DNA of 64,000 bases, taken from the NCBI GenBank assembly GCA_903847605.1, contig CAINED010000056.1, positions 1 to 64,000 of the forward strand. Direction: 5' to 3'. The stretch comes from an uncultured Hyphomicrobiales bacterium (GTDB taxonomy: Bacteria > Pseudomonadota > Alphaproteobacteria > Rhizobiales > Beijerinckiaceae). Within the stretch, counting starts at the first letter, position 1, and every line of letters starts with the position of its first letter. Position numbers and translations under genes: made by a program. Below the pieces are notes generated by a model. The model did not search any database. It was not told the origin of the DNA and saw only the letters and a program-made list of their open reading frames with translations. This document shows positions 10,480 to 19,670 of this stretch, piece after piece.

Positions 10480-10857
10480 TTGCAGCGCAACGCCATTTTG
10501 GAAGCTGATATCGTCGCCATTCGCGGGATGCGTCTGATGTTCGAGGCCGGCGTAGAACTGTCGCGTCAAGTCTGGCTCGATCAGGCCGGCTATTGCGATT
10601 TCGCTTTGCTCGCTTCCCCGGTTCATGATGGCCGTTACCGCTGGCGTGTTCGTTTCGAGGATTCCTCCTGCGCACTCGACGCGCGCGGGGATGCGACGCT
10701 TGCGGCGCGCCTTTGGGCGCTCATAGGCGATTGCCTTCCGGAGCCGCTCATCTGGTCGCTTTATATTGAGGTCGCCAGCGGCGATGCGGCTGACGAACGG
10801 CCGGGCCCGCCCATCCGCAATGCTCCCCCGGTTTTGCTCGCGGCATCGCGCCCATGA
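10480..10857 (+). CDS. Uncharacterised 125-residue protein between transporter and oxidoreductase genes
   Basis: The frame is open from 10384, but a TTG at 10480 preceded 5-6 bases upstream by GGAGG is the likely start, giving 125 residues. The protein has no recognisable motif; it is predicted soluble, with an acidic N-terminal half (EADIVAIRGMRLMFEAGVELSRQVW) and a pair of Trp-rich segments. Its TGA overlaps the next ATG (10854), so it is translationally coupled to the Gfo/Idh gene and probably belongs to the same pathway. No function is proposed. Confidence 0.55.
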   Translation: MQRNAILEADIVAIRGMRLMFEAGVELSRQVWLDQAGYCDFALLASPVHDGRYRWRVRFEDSSCALDARGDATLAARLWALIGDCLPEPLIWSLYIEVASGDAADERPGPPIRNAPPVLLAASRP

Positions 10858-11972
10858 TGCGGATCGGTCTTGCCGGCCTTGGAGCCGCAGCGCGCATGGT
10901 GCTGCCGATCTTCGCAACCGCCGATGGCTTTGAACTCGCAGCGGCCGCCGACGTGCGCCCCGAGGCCCGCGACGATTTCACAGCCACGTTCGGGCGGCCC
11001 GTTTTTGCCAGCATCGAGGACATGTGCAAGGGCGCGAAGATCGACGCCGTCTGGATCGAAACGCCCAATCAGCTTCACTGCGAACATGCCCTGACGGCAT
11101 TCGCTCACGGCAAGCATGTGATCTGCGCGAAGCCGCTGGGAATCAGCCTCGATGAATGCGAGCGAATGATTGTAGCCGCGCAGCGGGCAGGCGTTCTGCT
11201 CGTTCAGGCCCATTGCCGCGCCATCGATCCGCCAGTGCTCGCCATGCGCGATGTCGTGGCTTCGGGCGCGCTCGGCCGTGTGATCCAGACCGAGACGTCG
11301 ATCCATAACGACTGGCTGCAAAGGCCGCGTCTTGCCGAAGAACTGGATGAGAATATCGGCGGCGGCGTGCTGCTGCGCCAGCTTCCGCATCAGGTCGACA
11401 TCGTCCGCGCGATCGTCGGCGCGAAGGTGACGGAAGTCTATGGTGCGACAGGCCGTTGGGATTCCGCCTTCGCGACCGAGGGGAATTATCTCGGCCTGAT
11501 GAAGTTCGAGGGTGGGGCAAGCGCATCGGTCGCGTTCAACGGTTATGGCTGGTTCGACACCACCGAACTGACCTGGGGCATCGACGGACTGGGCCGGCGC
11601 AACAGGGTAAGCAAACCCGCGGCTGCACGCAGGGCGGGGCCAATGCCGGCGGCGGAAAAGTATGCCGCGACAGCAAAGCCGCCAGCATCTGCGCAGGACG
11701 GCTATGCGCCGATCTTTGGGCAGACCATAGTGTCCTGCGAATTTGGCTCCATCCGCCAGTCGCCCACCGGACTCATAATCTACAGCGCGAAAGGCCGTCG
11801 GCGGGTCGCTGCGCCCCCCAACATCGGGCGCCGGGCCGAGCTTCTGGCGCTTCGCCGCGCGATCGACTCAGGCGAGCCCGCATATCCTGATGGCGAATGG
11901 GGACGCGAGACCCTGCGCGTGTGCCTCGCGCTGCGGGACTCGGCGCGTACAGGCAAGCCAGTGGCCCCCTGA
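10854..11972 (+). CDS. Gfo/Idh/MocA-family NAD(P)-dependent oxidoreductase
   Basis: A 372-residue dehydrogenase with an N-terminal Rossmann fold (IGLAGLGAAARMVLP, residues 3-17) and the family's conserved lysine in CAKPLGIS (usually EKP). A C-terminal alpha/beta domain supplies the substrate pocket (GGGVLLRQLPHQVDIVR, the His-containing catalytic segment). An ATG at 10854 overlaps the preceding stop; a second ATG follows directly at 10857. It ends the operon that begins with the transporter genes, which suggests that it acts on the imported compound, perhaps a cyclic polyol or a phthalate-like diol. A second family member lies at 15484-16743. Confidence 0.82.
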   Translation: MMRIGLAGLGAAARMVLPIFATADGFELAAAADVRPEARDDFTATFGRPVFASIEDMCKGAKIDAVWIETPNQLHCEHALTAFAHGKHVICAKPLGISLDECERMIVAAQRAGVLLVQAHCRAIDPPVLAMRDVVASGALGRVIQTETSIHNDWLQRPRLAEELDENIGGGVLLRQLPHQVDIVRAIVGAKVTEVYGATGRWDSAFATEGNYLGLMKFEGGASASVAFNGYGWFDTTELTWGIDGLGRRNRVSKPAAARRAGPMPAAEKYAATAKPPASAQDGYAPIFGQTIVSCEFGSIRQSPTGLIIYSAKGRRRVAAPPNIGRRAELLALRRAIDSGEPAYPDGEWGRETLRVCLALRDSARTGKPVAP

Positions 11973-11978
11973 ACGCCG

Positions 11979-13010
11979 TCAGCGATCTTCCAGCCCCAGC
12001 AGGTTACGTATCCGCGCGATGGTCGGTGCCGGCGTTGCATAGATCGCGTTGACCGTTGCGAGGATATCGCCGTGCGAAACGGGCCTGACATCGAGCCTTT
12101 GTTTCGCCATCTCGTCGAGGAAAACTGGATCGCGCACGGCCTCGTCGAAGGCCGCTCTAAGCGCCTGCGCCCGATCCGCCGGGATGCCTTCCGGCCCCAT
12201 GACTGGGCGCATGTAGCTCAACGGCGCGTAGAGGACGCGAATGATATCGCGCTCGTCGTCGGATTTGGCGAGATCGGAAATATTGGGCACATCGCGCAGA
12301 TCGGGATTGCGCCTGATTCCGAGTTGCAGCGGTATCACGATCTTCCCGTCGGAAACCTGCTGCTGCAGGTCGACCTTGATGGTCGAGCCCGGCAGACCGC
12401 ATTGTCCATCAAGCTCCCCGCGCTCGGCGGCGAGCCGCACTTCGAACATGCCCCGATATCCCGTCACGATCCGGAAGCGATAACCGAAGATCGTGTTCAG
12501 GATTTTCCCGTCGATGGCCGACCCTCCCGTCGAACCTGTGGCCCCGATAACGATATCGCGTTTCTTGAGATCGTCGATCGTCTTGATGTCTTTCGCCCAG
12601 AAGGCGCAGGCCGTCGTATCGTCGGACACGCTGCCGATCCACGTGAACGTGCGCGGATCGTAATTCGCGCTTTTCGGTTCGAGCAGTGGCGTTGTCGTGC
12701 TTTGCGGATTTGATAGCGCCAGCGTCAGGCCGTCAGGCGCAGCCACCTTGGCTGCATAGGAAACCGCATTGATGCCGCCGGCGCCCGGCATGTTCTGGAC
12801 GATGACACCAGGCGCACCCGGAATATATTGCCCCATGTGGCGGCCGAGCGTGCGCGCATAGAGGTCGAAGGTCGAACCGGGCGGATATCCCACAACGATC
12901 CGCACCACCTTGCCGCGAAAGAAATCCGCCGCGTCTTGCGCCGCCGCGCCTTGTACGGACGTCGCCGCGCAGACGGCAGCCGCAAAACCCAGATCGCGAA
13001 GCCGGATCAT
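11979..13010 (-). CDS. TctC/Bug-family periplasmic solute-binding protein
   Basis: A 343-residue Bug receptor. A signal peptide (MIRLRDLGFAAAVCAATSVQGAAAQ) is followed by FFRGKVVRIVVGYPPGSTFDLYARTLGRHMG, the conserved ligand-pocket loop of the family, and VIVQNMPGAGGINAVSYA. GGAGGG lies 5 bases before the ATG. It is divergent from the Rieske oxygenase at 13160 with about 150 bases between the two starts, so they may be co-regulated. No TctAB permease genes are in the window. Confidence 0.88.
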   Translation of the reverse strand: MIRLRDLGFAAAVCAATSVQGAAAQDAADFFRGKVVRIVVGYPPGSTFDLYARTLGRHMGQYIPGAPGVIVQNMPGAGGINAVSYAAKVAAPDGLTLALSNPQSTTTPLLEPKSANYDPRTFTWIGSVSDDTTACAFWAKDIKTIDDLKKRDIVIGATGSTGGSAIDGKILNTIFGYRFRIVTGYRGMFEVRLAAERGELDGQCGLPGSTIKVDLQQQVSDGKIVIPLQLGIRRNPDLRDVPNISDLAKSDDERDIIRVLYAPLSYMRPVMGPEGIPADRAQALRAAFDEAVRDPVFLDEMAKQRLDVRPVSHGDILATVNAIYATPAPTIARIRNLLGLEDR

Positions 13011-13159
13011 TCAGCCCTCCCATATTCCGGTTCATGTTCCGGAATTATAAGCGAATGCGTAGCGAACGCGCACCGGCCGCGCAATCGCGGCGGCGTGGGG
13101 CGTTGATTCCCGGAGCCAGCGGGCGCAAGTTAAAAGAAACTGCAATTTGGGGAAACGTC

Positions 13160-14428
13160 ATGCTGACCGAAGCCGAGAACAGGACGCTGACCGAGATCGG
13201 CCCCGGCGCCCCCATGGGCGATCTGATGCGCCGGTACTGGCAGCCGGTCGCCGCAAAAGCCGATCTGGCGAAGCGCTGGACGATGCGCGTGCGCATTCTG
13301 GGAGAGAACCTCGTTCTTTACCGCGACAGGCAGGGCAATTACGGCCTCGTCGGAGAGTTCTGCCCGCACCGCGGCGCCTCGCTGGCCTACGGCATCCCGC
13401 AGCAGACGGGCCTGCGCTGCCCCTATCACGGCTGGCAGTTCGATGGCGAGGGGACCTGCATCGATCAACCCAACGAAACCCGTCACGCCTTGCTCGGCAA
13501 GAAGACGATCGCCGGATATCCTGTGCAGGAAATGGGCGGGCTTCTGTTCGCCTATCTTGGGCCTGCGCCCGCGCCGTTGCTGCCAAAGCTCGACGGCCTA
13601 GTGGCCGAAGGGGTCATCCGTCACGTTGGCCGCGCGATCATCCCGTGCAACTGGCTCCAGATCATGGAGAACTCCGTCGATCCCGTGCATGTCGAATGGG
13701 CGCATGGCGCGCTTCTCGAATTTCTGCATGAGGACGAGGGCCTGAAGACTCCGTGGTCGCGCAAACATGCGAAGATCGGCTTCGACGAGTTTGCGCACGG
13801 CATCATCAAGCGCCGCATGCTCGTCGGCCAGACCGAGGAACATTCGGACTGGAAGGTTGGCCATCCGCTTGTATTCCCGAACACACTTGCGGTCGGCGTC
13901 GGCGGCGGCGACTGGCAGGAATATCGTTTCCAGTTCCGGGTCCCCGTGGATGACACCAACACGCTGCACTTCTGGTATTCGGCCTATACCGTTCCGGCGG
14001 GCGCGCAGGTTCCCGAACATCTTCTTCGCGATACGCCCGTCTACGACGTTCCGTTTCTCGACGCACAAGGCGAGTATCTCCTCGATCTCGTCCATGCCCA
14101 GGACATCATGAACTGGGTGACGCAGGGCCCCATCGCCGATCGAACGAAAGAAAGCCTTGGAGCGAGCGACCGCGGTCTTGTCGTCTACCGCCGCATGCTC
14201 ATGCGCGAGATGGAGAAGATAAAGTCCGGCCTCGATCCGATCCATACCTTCCGCGATCCGCAAGTTTACCCCGTGATAAACCTGCCTCTGGAAATAAAGG
14301 GCAACATGGCCGCGCGCGGCTTCGAACTGAACTTCCGCCAGCACATGACCGCGTTTTCTCCCATTGCCAACGATATTGTGGCTGTGTTCACCGGCACATC
14401 AAACAAGCAGCCGATCGCCGCCAGTTGA
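13160..14428 (+). CDS. Rieske non-heme iron aromatic ring-hydroxylating oxygenase
   Basis: A 422-residue oxygenase component of the phthalate-dioxygenase/vanillate-demethylase type. The Rieske [2Fe-2S] ligands are CPH (CPHRGASLAYG) and CPYH (LRCPYHGWQFDGEG), residues about 70-95. The mononuclear iron segment NSVDPVHVEWAHG supplies the Asp and two His. The start at 13160 is chosen because MLTEAENRTLTEIGPGAPMGDLMRRYW aligns with family N-termini and a GGGGA precedes it; the frame is open 126 bases further upstream. A reductase partner is not found nearby. It resembles the second Rieske protein at 44082, and both sit beside Bug receptor genes. Confidence 0.88.
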   Translation: MLTEAENRTLTEIGPGAPMGDLMRRYWQPVAAKADLAKRWTMRVRILGENLVLYRDRQGNYGLVGEFCPHRGASLAYGIPQQTGLRCPYHGWQFDGEGTCIDQPNETRHALLGKKTIAGYPVQEMGGLLFAYLGPAPAPLLPKLDGLVAEGVIRHVGRAIIPCNWLQIMENSVDPVHVEWAHGALLEFLHEDEGLKTPWSRKHAKIGFDEFAHGIIKRRMLVGQTEEHSDWKVGHPLVFPNTLAVGVGGGDWQEYRFQFRVPVDDTNTLHFWYSAYTVPAGAQVPEHLLRDTPVYDVPFLDAQGEYLLDLVHAQDIMNWVTQGPIADRTKESLGASDRGLVVYRRMLMREMEKIKSGLDPIHTFRDPQVYPVINLPLEIKGNMAARGFELNFRQHMTAFSPIANDIVAVFTGTSNKQPIAAS

Positions 14429-14572
14429 CAGCTGCATGCGCGTTCAAAGTCGTGTGCGAATCGCTCGTCACTTTGGCGCATCGTGTTGCGCTCGCATTTT
14501 TGGATTCGGCAGCGAGAGAGAATCGGCATATTTAGTGAGCCCTCGATTTACCCGGATCGAACGAGGGTCGTG

Positions 14573-14773
14573 ATGCAGACCGAAAAGCTTGTCGATGTTT
14601 TCGCTCTCAATGGACAGCGAATCGGCCGCTATCGTGTTGGACTGCCGGAACGTGGCGCCGAGAAAATTGCCGAACGCCGCGCCATCGAACAGGCGATCAG
14701 GGACGGCGACGCCGGCGAAAGCGACCGGCGCAAGCTGGTTGCTTTTGTTCGCAACTTGATCGTGCGCCACTAA
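14573..14773 (+). CDS. Small hypothetical protein, 66 residues
   Basis: A short frame beginning MQTEKLVDVFALNGQRIGRYRV, with GAGGGT upstream of the ATG, ends at 14773. It is charged and helix-rich (RGAEKIAERRAIEQAIRDGDAGE), with no signal peptide. No family is recognised. The frame also runs upstream to 14483, but the internal ATG fits better. It stands alone between the Rieske gene and a membrane-protein gene. Confidence 0.4.
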   Translation: MQTEKLVDVFALNGQRIGRYRVGLPERGAEKIAERRAIEQAIRDGDAGESDRRKLVAFVRNLIVRH

Positions 14774-14864
14774 CAGAACATCTCGCCGGTTGGGTTTGAG
14801 CGGATCGCAGAGTTTTCAATCGCAGTTGCGTTGCGCCCTGAATTAAACGAGCACCGAAGTCCGG

Positions 14865-15431
14865 ATGGAAGCTGCAAAGCCGCAAGAGGCCTCCTCGACC
14901 CGGCGCCGGTCCTTTCTGCTGGTCGCAGGCTGGTTGCTGGCGCTTCCCGGGCTCTGGGTCATTGCCAGCTTCGTGCTCCAGGGCTTTGTTTCGCAATGGG
15001 CTGGCTGCCCTTCGCCGACAGGAATGAACTTCCCGCCCTGTCCGCCGGGCTCGGCGGGCGCATTGGCCGACGCCATGCGCCAGACCGTACTCATAACGCT
15101 ACTGGCGTCATTTGTCGGGATAGGGATGCTCCCACCGCTCTATAGCGCCGTGTTCGTGGCGTGGCGGTTGGCCAACGCGATCGAAGTGTGGCGATTGAAG
15201 CGGCAAGGAAAATGGCCAGCCTCGGTATCCACTGGTCGTGTTGTGGCCGTCGGGTTCTTTCTCTTTATGGCGCTGGCCATGGCCGCAGGCATGATCGCAC
15301 GGATTTTGTCCGATGCGCGCAGCAGCAAAGCCGCCCTTGGCGAGTTCGGCGAAGGTATGCTTGGACTGGCTGCCATGGCGGCGCTCGCCTATGGCGTTTA
15401 CAGGCTCGTTATTAAATTGCGACGCAGATAG
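14865..15431 (+). CDS. Hypothetical membrane protein with four hydrophobic segments
   Basis: A 188-residue protein with hydrophobic stretches around residues 12-40, 65-90, 120-145 and 160-180 (for example FLLVAGWLLALPGLWVIASFV and VVAVGFFLFMALAMAAGMIA). A Cys/Pro-rich loop lies between the first two (GCPSPTGMNFPPCPPGSAGA). It is probably an inner-membrane protein with a periplasmic loop that could form a disulfide. No family is recognised and there is no operon partner. The ribosome-binding site is weak. Confidence 0.5.
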   Translation: MEAAKPQEASSTRRRSFLLVAGWLLALPGLWVIASFVLQGFVSQWAGCPSPTGMNFPPCPPGSAGALADAMRQTVLITLLASFVGIGMLPPLYSAVFVAWRLANAIEVWRLKRQGKWPASVSTGRVVAVGFFLFMALAMAAGMIARILSDARSSKAALGEFGEGMLGLAAMAALAYGVYRLVIKLRRR

Positions 15432-15483
15432 CGCCTATTTGCATCGCGCCGGAAAGCGTCATGACCGACTTGCCGGCAGATCC

Positions 15484-16743
15484 TCAAAGTCCTGCGACCT
15501 GCATCTTCGCATCGTAAGCGGCCGGCACTTCCACCTGATGTTGCAGCATGATCTCGCGACGCTCGCGCGCCGACTGCATGATGGCGAGACAGACTTCCAG
15601 CGTCGCCATGCCCCAGCGCCCGTCGTGCCAAAGCGGTTCGCCATGCACGACGGAAGCGTAAAGCTCTTCCAGTTCCGCGCGACGCTGCACCATGCCGGTT
15701 TCGTGATCGGCGACGACGCGCAGATCGCGCTTGCCGCTGTCGTCATGCACGAAGACGCCGAATTTCGACTGGCGCAAATCCGCGCGATCGAGACTTGCGA
15801 TGGCGAACCCCATGTCTTCGGGAATCCAGGGCGCGTTGTCGTCGTCGTAAAAATATTCCTTCTCGCGCGACCCGCCGATGCGGATGGATTGTTTTTCGCC
15901 GGTTTCGTCGCGCGTGCCGCTGCGCAATGCGGTGCGGATGGCGGCGCGCTGTTCGGCTGTATAAACGGCCTTGTCATGGCCCCACGGCACGAGTTCGGCG
16001 CCGACGAAATAGCCATAGCCATTGTGGACGATGGTCGCGGGCAGGCCGCTCTCGAATTCCATGAAGGCGGCGTAATAGCCGGGAATACTGCGCTCCTTCA
16101 TCCATGCGCCGGTCTGTGCGCGCACGGAGCGCACGATGCCGCCGCCGAGCAGGCGCACGGTGTCGACCTGATGCGGCCCTTGCCGGTAGGGAATGCCGCC
16201 GCCCTGTGCGATGTCGAGTTCGTCGGCCGTACGCGGACGCAACATCCAGTCCGAATACGACCAGATGTTGAGCGCGCGCAGATCGCCGAACTTTCCCGAT
16301 TGAATGACGCGGCGCATGGCGCGGATCGGCACCGTGAAGGCGCGCGTATGGCCGGCCAGCAATTTGATGCCGTATTTCTCGGCGGCTTCGACCATCCCGC
16401 CCGCCTCGGCGAGCGAGATCGCCATGGGCTTTTCGACGACGACATGCTTGCCATGTTTTGCCGCGAGGATGGCGTGCTCGGCGTGAAAGCGATTGGGGCT
16501 CGAAATCCACACCGCTTCCACATTGTCGTCGGCGCAAAGCTGCTCTGCGGTGAGATATGTCTTCGCTTCGGGGAAGCGCTCTCTGAACCGCACCAGCGTC
16601 TCCGGCACGACATCCGCGCCCGCGACGACTTCGATCGTGTCCATGGCCGCAATGGCGCGTAGGATTTCCGCGCCACCGACGCCGATGCCGATCATGCCGA
16701 GCCGCAGCTTCCGCGGCGCGGGGGTGTTGGACGTGCCGGACAT
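15484..16743 (-). CDS. Gfo/Idh/MocA-family oxidoreductase
   Basis: A 419-residue dehydrogenase. The Rossmann motif GMIGIGVGGAEILRAIA lies near residue 20, followed by VVEKPMAISLAEAGGMVEAAEKYG (EKP catalytic Lys) and GGGIPYRQGPHQVDTVRLLGG (catalytic His region). The protein is longer than the usual 330-390 residues because of an insert around residues 250-310 (DETGEKQSIRIGGSREKEYFYDDDN). This longer form is typical of the 4,5-dihydroxyphthalate dehydrogenase-like subgroup. The frame is open 640 bases further upstream, but GGAGG 6-7 bases before the ATG at 16743 fixes the start. It is divergent from an aldo/keto reductase gene. Confidence 0.85.
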   Translation of the reverse strand: MSGTSNTPAPRKLRLGMIGIGVGGAEILRAIAAMDTIEVVAGADVVPETLVRFRERFPEAKTYLTAEQLCADDNVEAVWISSPNRFHAEHAILAAKHGKHVVVEKPMAISLAEAGGMVEAAEKYGIKLLAGHTRAFTVPIRAMRRVIQSGKFGDLRALNIWSYSDWMLRPRTADELDIAQGGGIPYRQGPHQVDTVRLLGGGIVRSVRAQTGAWMKERSIPGYYAAFMEFESGLPATIVHNGYGYFVGAELVPWGHDKAVYTAEQRAAIRTALRSGTRDETGEKQSIRIGGSREKEYFYDDDNAPWIPEDMGFAIASLDRADLRQSKFGVFVHDDSGKRDLRVVADHETGMVQRRAELEELYASVVHGEPLWHDGRWGMATLEVCLAIMQSARERREIMLQHQVEVPAAYDAKMQVAGL

Positions 16744-16881
16744 ATGACCTCCCGAAGCCGCCTTCAGACGGCCATCTTGATTTTGAGTTTGAGTGTAGCG
16801 GGGCTGTAAACAGACGCAAGCTGCGATATAGAACCGGCGACGCTGCAAGCAAACGAAGAAATTGCAAGACGGGAGAAGTTC

Positions 16882-17865
16882 ATGGAATTCAGATATGTCG
16901 GCAAATCGGGCCTGCGCGTCTCCACGCTCGGCATCGGCTGCAATAATTTCGGCGGCCGCAGCGACGAAGAGTCTTCGCGTGCCGTCATTCACGCTGCGCT
17001 CGATGAGGGCGTGAATTTCTTCGACACGGCGGATGTCTATCCTGTTGGCAAATCGGGCGAGTCCGAAGCGATTATAGGCCGCGCCCTCGCAGGCAAGCGC
17101 CATGACGTGGTGATCGCCACGAAATTCGGCCTGCCCATGAAGCGCACGACATCGGGCAATTTCGGCGGCGCCAACGGTTCGCGCGGTTATGTGATGACGG
17201 CGCTGGAAGACAGTCTGAAGCGTCTGAAGACCGACTATATCGATCTCTATCAACTTCATTTCCCCGACCATCACACGCCCATTGAAGAAACTTTGCGCGC
17301 GTTCGACGATGCCGTCAGGCAGGGCAAGGTCCGCTATATCGGCATTTCCAACATGCCGACATGGCAGCTCGTCGACAGCCTTCACGCATCGGGTCGCATG
17401 GGCACGGAACGGTTTATCTCCAGCCAGAACCAGTACAGCCTGCTCGCGCGCGAAGTCGAAGCGGAACTTGTTCCCGCGCTACGCCATCATGGCCTGGGTC
17501 TCTTGCCGTTCTTTCCGCTCGCGGGCGGATTCCTGTCCGGCAAGTATCGCCGCAACATGCCCATGCCAGCAGGGTCGCGCCTGACGAAAACGCAAAATCT
17601 CGCCAACATGTTTCTGACGGACCGCAATTACGAGATTGCCGAGGGTCTCAAGGATTTCTGCGATGCGCGTGGCATCACCATGTTGCAGATGGCTTTCCGC
17701 TGGCTCTTGTCGCGCGATGTCGTGCCGAGCGTGATTGCAGGCGCGAGCACGCCAGCGCAGGTGCAGGAAAACGCCAAAGCCGTTTCAGCGACGCTCAGTG
17801 CCGACGATGTCGCGGAAATCGAGAAAATCGCGATGAACGCGCCGCACCAGTTCTGGGTTCATTGA
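16882..17865 (+). CDS. Aldo/keto reductase
   Basis: A 327-residue NADPH-dependent oxidoreductase of the YajO/voltage-gated K+ channel beta-like group. FFDTADVYPVGKSGESEAIIGRAL contains the catalytic Asp and Tyr, VIATKFG the Lys, and LYQLHFPDHHTPIEETL the His. C-terminal VIAGASTPAQVQENA binds the cofactor. GGGAG precedes the ATG. It is divergent from the Gfo/Idh gene and may act with it. Confidence 0.87.
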   Translation: MEFRYVGKSGLRVSTLGIGCNNFGGRSDEESSRAVIHAALDEGVNFFDTADVYPVGKSGESEAIIGRALAGKRHDVVIATKFGLPMKRTTSGNFGGANGSRGYVMTALEDSLKRLKTDYIDLYQLHFPDHHTPIEETLRAFDDAVRQGKVRYIGISNMPTWQLVDSLHASGRMGTERFISSQNQYSLLAREVEAELVPALRHHGLGLLPFFPLAGGFLSGKYRRNMPMPAGSRLTKTQNLANMFLTDRNYEIAEGLKDFCDARGITMLQMAFRWLLSRDVVPSVIAGASTPAQVQENAKAVSATLSADDVAEIEKIAMNAPHQFWVH

Positions 17866-17890
17866 CGGCGCGGTTCAGTTTGCAGAGTCG

Positions 17891-17940
17891 AGAGCATCGG
17901 GCGAAAAAGTGGATACCGGTTTTCGCTAAACCGATGCTCT
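17891..17940. repeat. Palindromic intergenic repeat (Hyphomicrobiales type)
   Basis: AGAGCATCGG at 17891-17900 is exactly complementary to CCGATGCTCT at 17931-17940, and the inner part (GCGAAAAAG versus TTTTCGC) pairs as well. The unit lies between convergent genes. A related unit with the same architecture (GAGCGTGT, GAAAAAGT, TTTTTC, ACACGCTC) is found at 53779-53825. Such GAGCAT...ATGCTC palindromes are dispersed in many rhizobial genomes and may act as bidirectional transcription stops or mobile repeats. Confidence 0.65.
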
Positions 17941-18619
17941 AATTATCGAGATGTTTCCGTACGGATTTGAAAACATCGTGGAACATGGCTTCGGTGAGAA
18001 CGCCCGTGTTCGTATTGTAACGCGAGCAATGATAGCTGTCGAAAAGCGTGATCTCGCGGCCGTTGCAGTCGATCCGGTGCGTGGCGCCGTGGCCGAACGG
18101 ATGTTGCGAGAGTTTGCGGTCGAGCGCGCGAATTGTGCTTTCGTGCGCAATGCGCCCGAGCGCGACGATGGCGCGCAGGGACGGCATGGCCGCAAGGGTT
18201 CGCGACAGGAACGGGCGGCACGCATTCATCTCGATCGGAAGCGGCTTGTTCTGCGGCGGCACGCAACGCACCGCATTGGTGATGCGGCAATCGACGAGCT
18301 CAAGCCCGTCGGCGGGGTCCGCGCGATATTCCCCTTGGGCGAAGCTATATTTGCCGAGCGTCGCGTAGAGGAGATCGCCGGCGTAATCGCCCGTGAATGG
18401 CCGGCCGGTGCGGTTTGCCCCGCGCACACCCGGAGCTAGCCCGACGATCAGCAGCCGTGCGTCCGCCGAGCCGAAGGATGGAACGGGCGCATTGTGCCAT
18501 TGGGGTTCGGCGCGACGGTTTTCCTCGCGGTAGGTCTTCAGGCGAGGGCACAAAATGCAATTCCGGCCGGGTTCGCCGGCCGGAATTGGAGGTGCCGCTG
18601 CTGTCTGCGAAAGAGCCAA
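17939..18619 (-). CDS. Uracil-DNA glycosylase, family 5 (UDGb type)
   Basis: A 226-residue iron-sulfur DNA repair enzyme that excises uracil and other deaminated bases. Motif GLAPGVRGANRTGRPFTGD is the family-5 active-site motif (lacking the usual catalytic Asp/Asn of family 4), and SYHCSRYNTNTG is the second motif. Cysteines in NCILCPRLK, NAVRCVPPQ and DCNG could bind the 4Fe-4S cluster. The only suitable start is a TTG at 18619 with a weak ribosome-binding site. It is followed by the NYN-domain gene upstream on the same strand with a 9-base gap, so the two are probably cotranscribed. Confidence 0.85.
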   Translation of the reverse strand: MALSQTAAAPPIPAGEPGRNCILCPRLKTYREENRRAEPQWHNAPVPSFGSADARLLIVGLAPGVRGANRTGRPFTGDYAGDLLYATLGKYSFAQGEYRADPADGLELVDCRITNAVRCVPPQNKPLPIEMNACRPFLSRTLAAMPSLRAIVALGRIAHESTIRALDRKLSQHPFGHGATHRIDCNGREITLFDSYHCSRYNTNTGVLTEAMFHDVFKSVRKHLDN

Positions 18620-18628
18620 GCGAAAGGC

Positions 18629-19249
18629 TTAGTCTTCGTCGGCAGGCGCGAAATTGGTCGAACCGGGCGCCGGCATCTGCGCCGGGCGGCGTTCGCCCTG
18701 GAAGCGCTGGCGCTCGACGCGTTCGGCCGGATCGCGTCCGATCTTGCTGGACAGATGGATCAGGTCGACGAATTCGTCGGCCTGGCGGCGCAGCTCGTCG
18801 GCGACCATCGGCGGATGGGTGGTGATCGTCGAGACGACGGACACCCGCACGCCCTTGCGCTGCAAGGCTTCAACCAGCGAGCGGAAGTCGCCGTCGCCGG
18901 AGAAGAGCACGATGTGGTCGAGGTGCTCGGCCATCTCCATCGCGTCGACCGCAAGTTCGATGTCCATGTTCCCCTTGACCTTGCGGCGTCCCAGGGAATC
19001 CACGAATTCCTTCGTCGGCTTGGTCACGACGGCATAGCCGTTGTAATCAAGCCAATCGATCAGCGGGCGGATGGAGGAATACTCCTGATCTTCCACCAAC
19101 GCCGTGTAATAGAATGCGCGGACCAGACGGCCGCGAGAATGGAATTCCTTGAGAAGCCGCTTGTAATCGATGTCGAAACCCAGCGACTTGGCCGTCGCAT
19201 AGAGGTTTGCTCCGTCGATGAAGAGCGCAATCCTTTCGATGTCTGCCAT
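18629..19249 (-). CDS. NYN-domain (LabA/DUF88) putative ribonuclease
   Basis: A 206-residue PIN-like protein. ALFIDGANLYATAKSLG (residues 7-23) gives the first acidic residue, and GNMDIELAVDAMEMAEHLDHIVLFSGDGDFRSLVEAL gives the remaining metal-binding aspartates. The C-terminus is a Pro/Arg-rich tail. Its place immediately before rpoZ is conserved in Hyphomicrobiales. The start is MADIERIALFIDGANLY at 19249; the frame runs 96 bases upstream without a better start. RNA processing is likely from the fold; the target is unknown. Confidence 0.85.
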   Translation of the reverse strand: MADIERIALFIDGANLYATAKSLGFDIDYKRLLKEFHSRGRLVRAFYYTALVEDQEYSSIRPLIDWLDYNGYAVVTKPTKEFVDSLGRRKVKGNMDIELAVDAMEMAEHLDHIVLFSGDGDFRSLVEALQRKGVRVSVVSTITTHPPMVADELRRQADEFVDLIHLSSKIGRDPAERVERQRFQGERRPAQMPAPGSTNFAPADED

Positions 19250-19670
19250 TGAACTCGTCTCAACCTGTTGTTGTTGTCCCGTGTCGACCCAATTCCCCCG
19301 GAGCCCGCATCTGACGACCCTGACGAAATCCTGTGTTCCTTCCAACGCCTGCTGCCCAATCGGGCGACCCCGAAGCCCGACATGTATCTCGGATGTGACA
19401 GGTCAAGCTGTTTACCTACAGTTCGATCTCACAATATTGTCAAGACGACATTGTTGGAAACCAAGAAAATTGATGCAATCCTATGAGCTTGGCCTTGTCC
19501 GAACGAAGCGGTGCGGCAGAATTTGCCCTGCCGAACCGTCTGAAATCCAGGGCCCCGCCTCTTAGGGGAGGCGGGGTTGCGCTGCAACATGCTTTCGTGT
19601 ACGCCCGCGGCTCATTTGCCGGAAATGTGCTATTGCTCACCTATGATGCACACAACCAGGAGGCAGCAAT
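19250..19670. other. Divergent intergenic region upstream of NYN gene and rpoZ (421 bases)
   Basis: No gene is seen. It must carry the promoters of both flanking genes. Two structures are visible: a perfect 10-bp palindrome ACAATATTGT at 19431-19440, and a G+C hairpin with 8-bp arms CCCCGCCT (19553-19560) and AGGCGGGG (19569-19576), without a T-run on either strand. Confidence 0.5.

Noticed and set aside
15313-16662. A 449-codon open frame on the plus strand
   Set aside because: Antisense shadow of the Gfo/Idh gene; no protein-like motifs.
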